From Gnetum montanum (Eukaryota > Streptophyta > Gnetopsida > Gnetales > Gnetaceae): DNA of 64,000 nucleotides. This document shows positions 37,756 to 47,543 of the stretch, in pieces. The DNA lies in contig MNCI01024940.1 of the NCBI GenBank assembly GCA_015680685.1, forward strand, positions 66,319-130,318, written 5' to 3'. The translations under genes were made by a program, and so were the position numbers. Below the pieces are notes generated by a model, which saw nothing but the letters and a program-made list of their open reading frames with translations, searched no databases and was not told where the DNA came from. Position 1 is the first letter of the stretch. Each line of letters begins with the position of its first letter.

Positions 37756-40700
37756 ATGAATCCCATCAACATCACTACTGCTACTACCCAGAACGTTAAA
37801 ATCTCAGACACAACAACTACCCAGCAACCCACCACACAACATATGGGAGGGCAATCCACAATGGGGCCCCGTCGATCGTTGAGGTTGCAAGGGAGAGACC
37901 CTACCGCTAACATCATAAGCCAAGACGAGTATAACTTCATTTGCATTAAGATGCAGGCAGGCTTGGCAGTAGACCGGGCTGAGATGGAAGTAAAAAGGCA
38001 ATTTGAGATCTTTTATAGAGGGGGGTATGAATTCATCCCTTCCCCGTACGACGTAATCCCCATTCCGGAACAATTCTCGGAGCTCTTTACGTAGCTCCTT
38101 CTGCATAGGAGCCAATCGTTAGACCAGGTTACGGTAGAACCACAACGGGATGAAGAGGATGAATTCGTTGCGCAATCTAAGCATGAAGACTCCTATCATA
38201 CTCTCAGTCCGCATAACCACGTGAACCCTGTGTTTAACCCGGACGCAGGGGAAACCACACCCCTCCAACTCATTACCTCTGACCACACCCAAGCACTGTT
38301 ACAAGGAACATCTGCGTCAGCTCAAGTCCCTCCCCAAGGCCACCCTTTGTCGAATGCCTTCCCTTTTACACCCACAGGTTCATCCTCACAAGCACCGCCC
38401 CCTCACAGCAACTTGGGAGTGATGTTTCAAGCCCAGTCCCAAGTGGTAAGAATGCCACACGTTATACCTGTGTCCACACCCGCCCACTACATCCCGCATA
38501 TCCAAACGCATGCGCCCCCTTTCACTGCCGTAACCCAACAAGGGGCCTCCTCGCACAACATGACCGGGCAGTGGCCGATGACGGGCACGACGTCGCACCA
38601 GACTTCCCACCACTACATACCACCCCACATGTTGCCAATAATTCATGTGCCTTAGGCACAGCCACAACCACAGCAGCCACAACCTCCTCTCTATAATGTA
38701 GTGCCTCTGATGCCATCTACTATACACTTCCCGCAAACGCAACCCCCAACAGCGCAACTTTCAGCCTTCCACTCTACCGTTCAACAGTCTAACCCATACA
38801 GCCAGCCCCAAGCCCAAACTACCTTGCTCCCAAATGCTCAGGATTGGGCAGATGCCAAAAGAATGATGCAGGAATTGACAGATGAGGTAAAGCGCCTCAA
38901 AACCGTCACCGATGGGGAGATGAAAGTGGTAGATTTCTACAATGATGACCCCATCAGCTCCTCTGTCCCACCTTTAACCTTACCCAAAGGTGTTCCCTTG
39001 CTGACATTAACTAAGTATAACGACGAGACAGATCCTAACGCCCATCTCATAACATTCTGGTTGGAATGTGCCCTGCTTCAAGCCTAGCCTCACGCTGTCC
39101 TCCGAGTGTTCCCCATGTCCCTCAAGGGAAGGGCACTCGATTGGTACCGCGCTTTGCCCAGGAACTCCATCTGCGCTTTGGATGACCTTATACGCTAGTT
39201 TGTGACCCGGTTCAAGTATAACTTGAAACCCGAGCCCACACTAGATAGCCTCATGCAGATTAAGCAGGGGCCTCTCGAACCGGTCCAAAAATTTATTCAA
39301 AGATGGAGCGCAGCTCTGAATGAGCTTCATGAACCGATCTCCCCATTTTACCTACTTACGATCCTAAAAGGGGCTGTCAACGATTTCTTTAAATCTAAAC
39401 TGTACTATCTCAATGCGCGAGATCTCAGTCAGGCGTTCGAGCAAATTAAGAACATTGAAGAAGCTGCCCAAAACAGCCATGATCCAGCTTACATAGCCTT
39501 TAAGAATCAACATACTAAGAAAGATAAAGAAAAGACTAAAACCACTATAGCGGCCGTAGCAGGGACGCAACAACAAAAGGCACCGACGCCACCTACCAAT
39601 TATTATCACCCCCCGCCCACAACCACTGCACAGGAATCATCATCGCAGCAGAATCCGACAAACCGTACACAGAATTTTGAGAGAAAAGAGCCCTCTCAAT
39701 ATACGCCTCTGCCAATGAAGCCTTCTCAACTCTTCGATCAACTCTTAAAGGCTGGGTTGATGAGCCACAAACAATTATCCCCTGCGGCCCTACAAAGACA
39801 CGACCGATTCTGTCAACTCGTACAGAATCCGAGCCTAGCAACGCCAGATGAGCCCCCCGTGCCCAAAGGGTTCCGAATGGATCGCTTTTGCGACTATCAT
39901 CAAAGACCGGGGCATGGAACAGATTACTGTTTTACTTTGAAGCAGGATATCCAACGGATGATTGACGAAGGTAGCATCACATTCGACGGGGCTAACCCCG
40001 TCCAACCACAAAATCAAACCATGGGAGTGTACCAAGACCCCCTAAACACTAAGGAGGCTCCATACACAATTAGCACGATTTACTGTGACAATGAGCCCGA
40101 CACACCCCACGTTAACACGGTACACCCCGAGGATAAGGAAATATCTAACAAGCCGTTTGTAGTTCAAATCCCTCTCGTTGAGCCTACGCTCGCACCCCAG
40201 ACATCTCATACCCCGCAGCGGCCGTACATAGTTCGAGTGCCCCCCACTACACCTGCCTCCCACAAGACAACGCGCCAACAACCCTACATGGTGCGCATTC
40301 CCCCTGTTAATCCCGCGAACACAACGACACCTTATGCTCGGCCTGCCCCCTTTGTAGTCCGAGTACCACCCACTGTTGCAATGACCGAGGTCCCATCTCC
40401 ACTAAGGCCAACTCCATACGTCGTCCGCGTTCCCGCACAGGCTCCTGCCCAGTCATACCCGTGACCCCGTCTTGCTCCATATGTCGTAAAGGTCCCTGGA
40501 CAATCCCAGGGTCTGAGGCCAGGCCCTTGTAACACGCGAGAACGCCTAGCGGACAGGCTCACACGCGAACGCGTGGAGAGAGAACGCCAACGGCTAGCCG
40601 TGGGGCCACCTAAACCAACACCTCTTAGCGCCATGCCTATGGCATCATCTGACAATCAACCTAACATAGGCAGCAGCGGCGAAACCTCTCGGACGCACGA

Positions 40701-40851
40701 ACAACGTGAAACGGCTAATATCCGCAAGAACGAGAAACCACAGAAACGTGAGATAAACCTCCTGGGCCCGATGGACTCGATCCCTCTCAACCAAAATGCT
40801 CCTGACGGCAGAGATTTTGCGACGGTCCTAACGCAAGTCACTCGGCACTGA
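37756..40851 (+). pseudogene. gag: E1 gag (one frame, six in-frame stops)
   Basis: A single reading frame runs from ATG 37756 to 40851, broken only by TAG at 38092, 38653, 39085 and 39196 and TGA at 40462 and 40849. The N-terminus is followed by a P/Q-rich stretch (38260-38800). The capsid-like core holds DPNAHLITFWLECALLQA, LEPVQKFIQRWSAALNELHEP and NDFFKSKLYYL. A knuckle CDYHQRPGHGTDYC lies at ~39890, a C-x2-H-x4-H-x4-C pattern rather than the classical CCHC. The C-terminal part repeats (F/Y)(V/I)VRVP motifs. The stops fit CAG-to-TAG and CGA-to-TGA changes. Gag packages the element's RNA. Protease follows in the -1 frame after a run of seven A. Confidence 0.93.
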
Positions 40852-40886
40852 AACAAAAAAACACGTCTCTAAGCTTATATGATTTA

Positions 40887-41834
40887 GTGCTGACTTCCCA
40901 GACTCACCGCGAAGCCCTTGTACGCATGTTAACATCTATCCCGGTTAGTGAGGACTTGCCTCCGAACGAACCAGCAATCCATGCGGTGATGTATTCTCCT
41001 CGCGGGGTCAATCCTAACGCCTTAAGCTTTCGTGACGAGAGCATCAAAATAGATAAAACAACCGGCGAGACGACGACGACCCCCATGTTTATAACCATAC
41101 ATATAAACCAATTTAAGATACATAGGGTACATGTAGATGATGGGGCAGCCACTAATGTTGTGCCATATCCAATCATCGAACAATTGGGGCTTACAGACTC
41201 GATTAAACCCACAACAACTACATGTTTGAAATCCTTCAGCGGGTCGCGTGTATTAGTCAAGGGCACGATAACCCTTGACTTTATAGCGGGAAACCAGTTC
41301 CCTACATCCGCTGATTTCTTGGTAGTCGATGAGATGCCAGGGTTCAATCTCATCTTGGGAAGGCCCTGGTTAGCCCAGTTAAGAGCCATACCATCTCGCA
41401 TACATCAGGAAATTCACCTGCCCTACGAGGGCGGAGAAGTCATTATACATGGGGAAACGATCATTCCCATCATCTCTTCAAACTCAGACATAGAGCAAGG
41501 GTCGGAAATAGAGCTCGAAAAGCCTAGCCCCAGCAACGAGAACCGCCGATCACCAATTGAATGCAAGCCCTCTGTCACGGATCAAAAATCTCCTGACACC
41601 AAAACGTCTCCATCTGGCATACTATACCTGCAGCCCCATGAAGAAGACAACGCGGAAATAACAACCAATACTGAAACCCTCGAAAATACAAACACCGAAA
41701 ACATTCCAACAAACGTCCCCTGGGCTGAATTGCCATTCAACATAATCAGCGAGGGAGACGCTGAGTATAAAATAGTGCGTGTCAGTACATCCGTTGATTT
41801 AAAAATAAAGAATATCAAGAAACAATTAAAATAG
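40887..41834 (+). CDS. E1 aspartic protease
   Basis: An uninterrupted frame whose conserved start (SLYDLVLTSQTHREALVRML) extends a few codons upstream of 40887 to ~40863. The retropepsin core is VHVDDGAATNVVPYP at ~41130, then SFSGSRVLVKGTITLDF and LILGRPWLAQL at ~41350. The active-site loop is D-G-A. The tail after ~41470 is polar and low in complexity. In E2, gag and protease share one frame. Here protease is shifted by -1 relative to gag at C-AAAAAAA-C (40853-40860), either a programmed frameshift or an indel in the A run. It cleaves Gag and Pol of the element. RT is not joined to it: over 5 kb and the antisense gene lie between. Confidence 0.92.
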   Translation: MLTSQTHREALVRMLTSIPVSEDLPPNEPAIHAVMYSPRGVNPNALSFRDESIKIDKTTGETTTTPMFITIHINQFKIHRVHVDDGAATNVVPYPIIEQLGLTDSIKPTTTTCLKSFSGSRVLVKGTITLDFIAGNQFPTSADFLVVDEMPGFNLILGRPWLAQLRAIPSRIHQEIHLPYEGGEVIIHGETIIPIISSNSDIEQGSEIELEKPSPSNENRRSPIECKPSVTDQKSPDTKTSPSGILYLQPHEEDNAEITTNTETLENTNTENIPTNVPWAELPFNIISEGDAEYKIVRVSTSVDLKIKNIKKQLK

Positions 41835-41849
41835 AAAGCAAACCCCTAG

Positions 41850-42195
41850 TCCGAAATGACGTTAAACTATAAAAAGTACGAAATGACATTAAACTATGAT
41901 AAAACAACAAAATTTTTTTTTTTAAGCCACCCCCGGTCCGAAATGACGCTAAACTATCATGTCCGCAATGACATAAAACTAGCCACTATCAGCAATGATT
42001 GGTTATCCGAGAAATCTATCCACATTCTCCAAAACATTCTTTAGTTACTCATGAGGCCCGAAATGGCCATAAACTACGCATGGGGCCCGAAATGGCCATA
42101 AACTACGCATGGGGCCCGAAATGGCCATAAACTACGCATGGGGCCTGAAATGGCCATAAACTACGCATGGGGCCCGAAATGGCCATAAACTAGTA
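41850..42195 (+). repeat. E1 array A: TAAACT-core repeats between protease and the antisense gene
   Basis: Four irregular copies (cores GAAATGACGTTAAACTAT, GAAATGACATTAAACTAT, GAAATGACGCTAAACTAT, GCAATGACATAAAACTAG) are followed at 42057-42195 by five near-perfect 29-bp units containing CGAAATGGCCATAAACTACG. The core is shared with arrays B and C and with E2 and E3, although the flanks of each unit differ. It lies exactly where the sense gag-PR unit and the antisense gene converge. Confidence 0.92.
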
Positions 42196-42453
42196 TCAGC
42201 TTTTCATTCTACTTTTAATCCCTTCTTGCATCGCACTTAAAACAGAAAACAAACCAAAACATTTTACATTTCCACGCCATGATATACCCAAAATCAACGA
42301 AAAAAATATATATACATATATGTGCATGTTATTGCATATACAATCAACAATCTCTGTTCATCTCATAAAGTTCCAGTTACAATTTTAGTGCAAAAGTTCC
42401 AGTTACAATTTTAGTGCAAGTTCGAATTGAAGAAGAAAGAAAATGTTAAAACA
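42196..42453 (-). other. Downstream of the antisense gene: probable 3' UTR region
   Basis: AT-rich, with a direct repeat of GTTCCAGTTACAATTTTAGT at 42370 and ~42396. On the minus strand it holds T-rich and TATATAT-rich stretches of the type found near plant polyadenylation sites. No clear AATAAA. Assignment as 3' UTR rests on position. Confidence 0.4.
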
Positions 42454-45400
42454 CTAAGTGTTCGGGGCAGGAGGATCATCCTCCTCGGGTCCACCAGCAT
42501 CAAGTTCCCCTGCTCCACTGGAGCCAGCTTCGCCAGTCTCGCCCCCACCTTCATCCCGAAAAGACCAAAAAGGAAACAGTCAACAAAAAGGCAAAAGTGA
42601 ATGTCGGAATTTCAAGCTCCAAAAACAAAAAGAGACAAAACGCTGACCATAGGAGGTCCCCCCAGGCCGAATTCAAGTCGTCGCAGGATCTCCTCTTCAG
42701 GAACACTAGCCCAATCCGTCCCATCTAGACCCAAGTCTATATCAGCCAAAGCCTTGCCCTTATCAACCGCTGACCAGGTGGGGCGTTTCAGAGGGAATTC
42801 ACCCACCGACACCTCCCCAGAAGCTGTTGTTATCCGCCGTTTTGGAGACTCCATCTCCACAATTTTGTTCTGGGCAAAGGTGTCAAAAGCGGAGCGTAGA
42901 CCAAGACCTTCCACAAACATCTCTAACTATCGCTTCTCAATTGAAACTTCTTTTAGCAACTTTTTGTATTGGTGCTTGTGGTTCTTTTCGTCTTGTCCCC
43001 ATTTGCGAACTTTGGAGGCAAAGGCCTTCCAATCCTGACACTTGGTGTTTAGCAGGTCAATTTGGGCTCTTTGCTCCCCCAGCCTCCGTATCAGCCCCGC
43101 ATGGCGATTAAGAAGGTCCCAATACCTTGTGTAGGTGACCTTGGATGTCCGCCAAGAGCAATCATTGTTTAACTTAGCTGCTGCGAACTCATAGCGGGCC
43201 TTCAAATCATCACGTTCTTTTGACAAGGCAAAGTTCTCTTTCTCTTTGTCCTGAATTTGAAGCCACAATTGTTCGATAGAGCGCCTGCACGTCCACACTG
43301 CTTTAGCATTATGAACAAAACCCTCTGCTACCTCTTCATATACGGGTCTGGGCACTTGTTCAATTTCAAGGGAAAGTGCGGGCAAGCTTTCCATATGGAC
43401 GGGCTCGGATGGGTCCCACCTTAGCTGGGCGCCTGTTTATGGGAAAAAGGTAAACGTTAAAACAAATGGGACTAAGCATCCAACTCTAAAACGAAAACTT
43501 TAGATACACCCACACCTATACTGGGGTTGATCCTCTCGATCCGTTTGACAACCTCTTCAGCCACCCCAACCATGAAATCCCTTTTACTTGGCATCTCCAT
43601 CCAAGTAAAAGGTCCATCAGTGCGCGAAGAGCTAGCCTTCGGAGGCACTTCGGGAGGGATCTCTTGTTCCTTCTCTGAGATGGTCTCACCCTCCTCTGAG
43701 TCAAACGAAAACAAGTCATAATAGGGTAATCCAGGAACACATTAAGCCGCATGACTGAGTAATGAGACATACCGTTCCTTCTGATCTCCTCTTGGGTTGG
43801 AGGGTCTCCAAGGTCAAGGTCCCCTGAAAGAAAGCTTTTAAGCATTTCCTCAGTTTCCGCTTGATCGTCCAGGGGTTCAGTACCTCCAGTTCCTCCGGTC
43901 CCCTCCTCCAGCAATTCTGTGCCTCCCGCCGGGTCGGTCAGCTCCTCGTCTTCTGGTATAGGCTGCAGGTCATGTCTCTTGACTGCTCAATTCAAGACAA
44001 GCCAAGTCAGTTACACACAACCAATAACAGTTAAAATTACATGTAAGACAAGTAAAACAAAAAGCAAGAATTTTACCAGGAATCTTGAATCGGATCCACT
44101 TTACTCTAGGCCGCTCAATTTCGCTAGTTCCCTCGGTTGTGCTATCGCGCTTCCCCAATTTGGACTTCGCTTTGCCAATTATTTCCTTCACCACCCGCTC
44201 CGCCCTCCTTGAAGTAGGGGGTACTTCATCGAGTTCCACCCCTAGGCTGTCACGTGTGTGGAGTGAAGGGCTAGACGATCCACCCGTGGTAATCGTAAGG
44301 GATTCATCAATCCCCTCGGGGGCGTCTTGGGACTTGGCTGTGTCGAAAAGGTGGTTCACACAGGGGCAAGATAACTGATATCTATCACGCAAAACAAACT
44401 TGCCTTCCCCACGAACCACCAAGAATTCAGCCAAGCGATGGATATAGCCAGCAAAGAAAGCGAAGGTAAAATGGGATTGCACCTCTATATTTGAACGCAT
44501 CCACTCTATATCCTTGGTCATCCCTGCTAATAAAAAATCCGCCCAGTTATAACGCACACCAGCCTCCAGAATAGTACGCATGACTCGTACTGCTTCAACG
44601 CCGAAAGTCTTGACTTGTGATAGCGTCTTCGGGAACAAACACGCTCTAAATAAGGGGTAGAGTTCGTTAACTTCCTCAACCTTTGTTTTCCCCTGCATTG
44701 GGAACCCTTTGGTACCCTTCCTAATCCCTAGCCAATCCTCCAAATCACGAACCATCTCAATTTCTTTATGCATCCTGTCCATAACAACTTTTATGCCACT
44801 AGCAGGTACGCTAAACAAATCCGCGAGAAATTGAGGTGATAATTCAAAAATCACTTTCACGCCCCTAATACAGGCGCTATAGCAAGAGATGGGTCTATCG
44901 AATGAATCTACAATCCCGATCATCTCCGCTATAGAAACGTTCGGGCTAGGGGCAACAAAGAGCGCCATGAGGCTGGCATGCTCCAAGCAGGCGACAATAG
45001 ACGGCGAGGCCTTCGTTCGCAACCACTTCTGAGCGGCGTTGGTTTCACCAAATTTCATTGAGAGAGTAGCCTCGGTCCTCCCAGTCACGACGGAATCCCT
45101 ACCGGAGGTAGTGCCAGCTATAAAGGCAAACCCAAAACCCTCATATGAGCATGATACTTGAAAATTGACCAAATCGAACAGAACATCTAGAAAACTTGGC
45201 CACTTACTTTCAGTGTTGGACCTTGAAGTTTCGCCCAGATCAGAAGCGGATAGAAAAATTGGCCCATTAGGAGCCCAGTCAGCATGCAACCAACCACGCG
45301 CGGTACATTGCGCAAATGCCTTCGAAAACTTCTTTGGAAAATGCCTCATGGCATCCCTAGTATGGGCCAAGACGGCCCCGCGCAGGGTGGGACCCACCAT

Positions 45401-46444
45401 AAATGCTTCCACAGCCGTGCGTGCCAACCCAATCCCATCATCACCCGCGTAAGCCTCGTCTGGCGTAATTTTTGGTCTGTGGGAAAGCGAAAACGTGTGT
45501 CAAAATGAGAGTAAACATTTGAATATAAGAAAGAAGGGAACAACCAATGTTAGGGCGAAATTACCTTTCCACCTGGTATACTGTGCCAGGCGGGTTCTGG
45601 AACAAAGTATGCGCACGACCTGATAGGAACAATGTGTTGTTGATGTAATTGGGGCCTCGCGACAGCTGGTCCCACACACGGGTTAACGGACGGGTCGATT
45701 TAGGACCGCCGAGGGGAATGCCCTCGGCGACAAGTGGCCCTTCATCAATGTCCTCCATGAAAATCCTGACGCCTTCCGCTGCACCATGTAGCATAGCCTC
45801 AATAATGCTCCGAGCCACATCACCGCCTAGATGAGACCAGACCACAACATCGAAATAGTCCAGCAAGAAAGCCAGAAATTCGCAGGCCCCGTCCCGGAAC
45901 CAAACCCCATTATGTTCAACGACCAAGTTCGGGGTCGGGTCATTACCCTCCAAAGGACCAAACCATGTTAGGACCCCAACCAATTCAATCACAACAAGGG
46001 GAGTCTCAACATCTCTGCAAACCGTTAAACAACGCCAAAAATCAGTATCCAAAACTTCATTTTTAAAGATTTTTGGATGCTTACAGAAAATTCCCCAAGT
46101 CACGCTTGGCGTATATGCCCGGCGTGCGAAAAATAGTCATGCTGGGCGTATACGCCCGACGTGCGAAAAACAGTCACGCTTGGCGTATATGCCCGATGTG
46201 CGAAAAATAGTCACGCTTGGCATATACGCCCGGCGTGCGAAAAACAGTCACGCTCGGCGTATACGCCCGACGTGCGAAAAAGAACGCACGCGGCATCCAT
46301 GCCGCCACAACCCTTCACTCTCGGCGTATACGCCGAAACCCTACACTGCGAAAATGGAAAATTAATGAAAACAGGGTCAAAGGCCTACCTGCGAGAAGAT
46401 CCGGGCCACGCGGAGACGCTCGGGCGGGGTAGACCTTGCAGCAT
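42454..46444 (-). CDS. Antisense gene nested in E1: eight exons, FCP1/HAD-like pseudo-phosphatase N-terminus
   Basis: I infer exons at 46444-46389, 46014-45565, 45476-45208, 45117-44077, 43982-43773, 43695-43516, 43432-42648 and 42555-42454. Introns are 374, 88, 90, 94, 77, 83 and 92 nt. Six have GT...AG ends; the last acceptor reads GG where AG is expected. The spliced length is 3093 nt, divisible by three, with one internal TAG (42929-42927, codon 904). Residues ~20-165 look like an FCP1/SCP (NIF) HAD domain: ETPLVVIELVGVLT, RDGACEFL...YFDVVVWSH, then NTLFLSGRAHTLFQNPP. Motif I Asp residues read E and V, and the motif III DD reads SG, so catalysis is unlikely. The middle part (LYPLFRACLFP, YNWADFLLAG) may be akin to plant transposon antisense-ORF proteins. 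Then come an acidic stretch, a coiled coil (~residues 775-830) and an acidic tail. Function unknown. Confidence 0.82.
45565..46014 (-). other. Antisense gene exon 2: HAD-like domain
   Basis: This exon holds nearly the whole phosphatase-like domain. It is preceded by acceptor GGTTTGCAG and ends at donor AAAG/GTAATT. Family comparison from memory: plant FCP1/SCP-like proteins have (V/L)LDLNG at motif I, RPxxxxFL...F(D/E)VxVW(S/T)S at motif II, and NTLLIDDSPYKALLNPP at motif III. The exon shows matching spacing and hydrophobic pattern with the aspartates replaced. Confidence 0.72.
46015..46388 (-). repeat. Antisense gene intron 1, filled by ~36-bp palindrome-bearing repeats
   Basis: The 374-nt intron (donor CGCAG/GTAGGC, acceptor TTTGCAG/AGATG) contains about five copies of a 35-40-bp unit, AGTCACGCTTGGCGTATA...CGTGCGAAAA, at 46095-46285, plus one more palindrome near 46325. 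The palindrome GGCGTATACGCC and near variants recur, as in the LTR. Intron 1 of plant genes often carries regulatory sequence; that role here is inference. Confidence 0.7.
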
Positions 46445-46680
46445 CGCCTAGCTCTCCTCCGCGAATGTCAGTTCAGGTCCTTTCTGCCCTCGGCCCTCCA
46501 GTTCTTTGCCTCTGCCCATCTCGGCATGTACGCTGGGGCTTCTTCTCGGCGTTCACGGTTGAGGTTTCTCCTCAGCGTTCACGCTGGGGTTTGGCTCGGC
46601 GTTCACGCTGGGGTTTGGCTCGGCATTCATGCTGGGGTTTCGCTCTCGGTTCACGCTCACGCTCCAAAAGTGAAATGACA
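46445..46680 (-). other. Antisense gene 5' UTR region with GGCGTTCACGCTGGGG repeats
   Basis: Between the start codon (46444) and the TATA box are four to five copies of a ~22-bp unit containing GGCGTTCACGCTGGGGTTTG (46555-46645). The start ATG chosen is the one in frame with exon 2 after the first donor. The first exon codes for only 18 full residues. Confidence 0.5.
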
Positions 46681-46699
46681 AAATGACGCCCCCGCTTCC

Positions 46700-46707
46700 T
46701 TTTTATA
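46700..46707 (-). promoter_or_regulatory. Minus-strand TATA box for the antisense gene
   Basis: The minus strand reads GCTATAAAAAGGAAGCGG, a good plant TATA box, about 260 bp upstream of the proposed start codon. No other TATA-like box in this orientation is as good nearby. The transcript would start near 46670 and run away from RT. Confidence 0.65.
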
Positions 46708-46875
46708 GCGCATTCACGCTGATGCTGATGTTGACGCTGACACCGCCACCACCGCCGCCACTTTTCCGTTTTTCTTGCTTTTTGCCTCGTTTTTCGTGCT
46801 TTTTCGAATTCGTTTTGATTTTTTCAAAAAAGATATAAAATCTACACACAAAAACGACATAAACAACAAATTTCG

Positions 46876-47008
46876 GCTTTAGTTGCCCGATAAGGCATTA
46901 AACTGCCGTTCGTTGCCCGGTAAGGCATTAAACTGCTGTTCGTTGCCTGGTAAGGCATTAAACTGCCGTTCGTTGCCCGGTAAGGCATTAAACTGCCGTT
47001 CGTTTATC
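46876..47008 (+). repeat. E1 array B: TAAACT-core repeats between the antisense promoter and pol
   Basis: Four near-identical 30-bp units, GTTGCCCGGTAAGGCATTAA followed by ACTGCCGTTC. The core GGCATTAAACTGCC matches arrays A and C in its right half. The array ends ~30 bp before the pol frame begins. Confidence 0.92.
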
Positions 47009-47018
47009 ATGTTAACTC

Positions 47019-47543
47019 ATTTTCGCACATGTATGCTAAAGATTGCTGAAAGACCTGAAACGACCTCCGCTATCTTATCAGGCTTTCCATTCATTGATAG
47101 GAACTTGCCTAATGGATTGCAAGCGCTTGACCGAGCCGTTGGTCATGGACGGACCATACGGCGTAATTGAAAGGAGTATCGATGCGAATCTCGTTTACAC
47201 GAGCTCATCAGCGAATGACTTTACGATAGCTTCAACACAGCAAACGGTTGACGAATATGAGGGAATGACAAAGTCCCTCGACATTGAAGCTGAAAACATT
47301 ACCGAGGACCCTCTAACCGAAACACCTATCGCCATGCCCAACGGGGAAATTAAAATCCTAAAACTAAGTGCACTAATAGAACCAAGTCTGGCTAGAGACA
47401 TCGAAAACGTAATTAAGGATAATATGAAGGCATTTGCGTGGTCCTATATGGACATGCCCGGATTAGACCCCCGTATCGTCCAGCACAACATCGTCCTTGA
47501 CCCGAAAGGTCAAACCCGAAGTGGCATTAGCGGTTCGTGGTGA
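47019..47543 (+). pseudogene. pol: E1 pol N-terminal part, ending in a frameshift deletion
   Basis: The frame is open from about 47019 to 47543 and covers the region before RT. E3 has the counterpart: NITEDPLTETPIAMPNGEIK here, DVTEDPLIETP there, then DMPGLDPR(I/L)(V/I)QHNIVLDP. Just after HNIVLDP (~47503) about two dozen bases present in E3 are missing and the frame changes. No obvious start lies directly upstream, so pol expression would need splicing from gag-PR or internal initiation. Confidence 0.8.

Noticed and set aside
40904-41401. 165-codon minus-strand ORF opposite protease
   Set aside because: It is the shadow of the conserved retropepsin frame and has no splice or motif support.
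42458-43111. Plus-strand ORFs at 42458-43111
   Set aside because: They mirror the last exons of the antisense gene; the minus strand has the conserved frame (shared with E3).
41834-47019. A separate transposon inserted between PR and RT as the source of the antisense gene
   Set aside because: I see no LTRs, terminal inverted repeats or target duplication at its edges, and E3 keeps a remnant at the same place, so it is an inherited part of the element.
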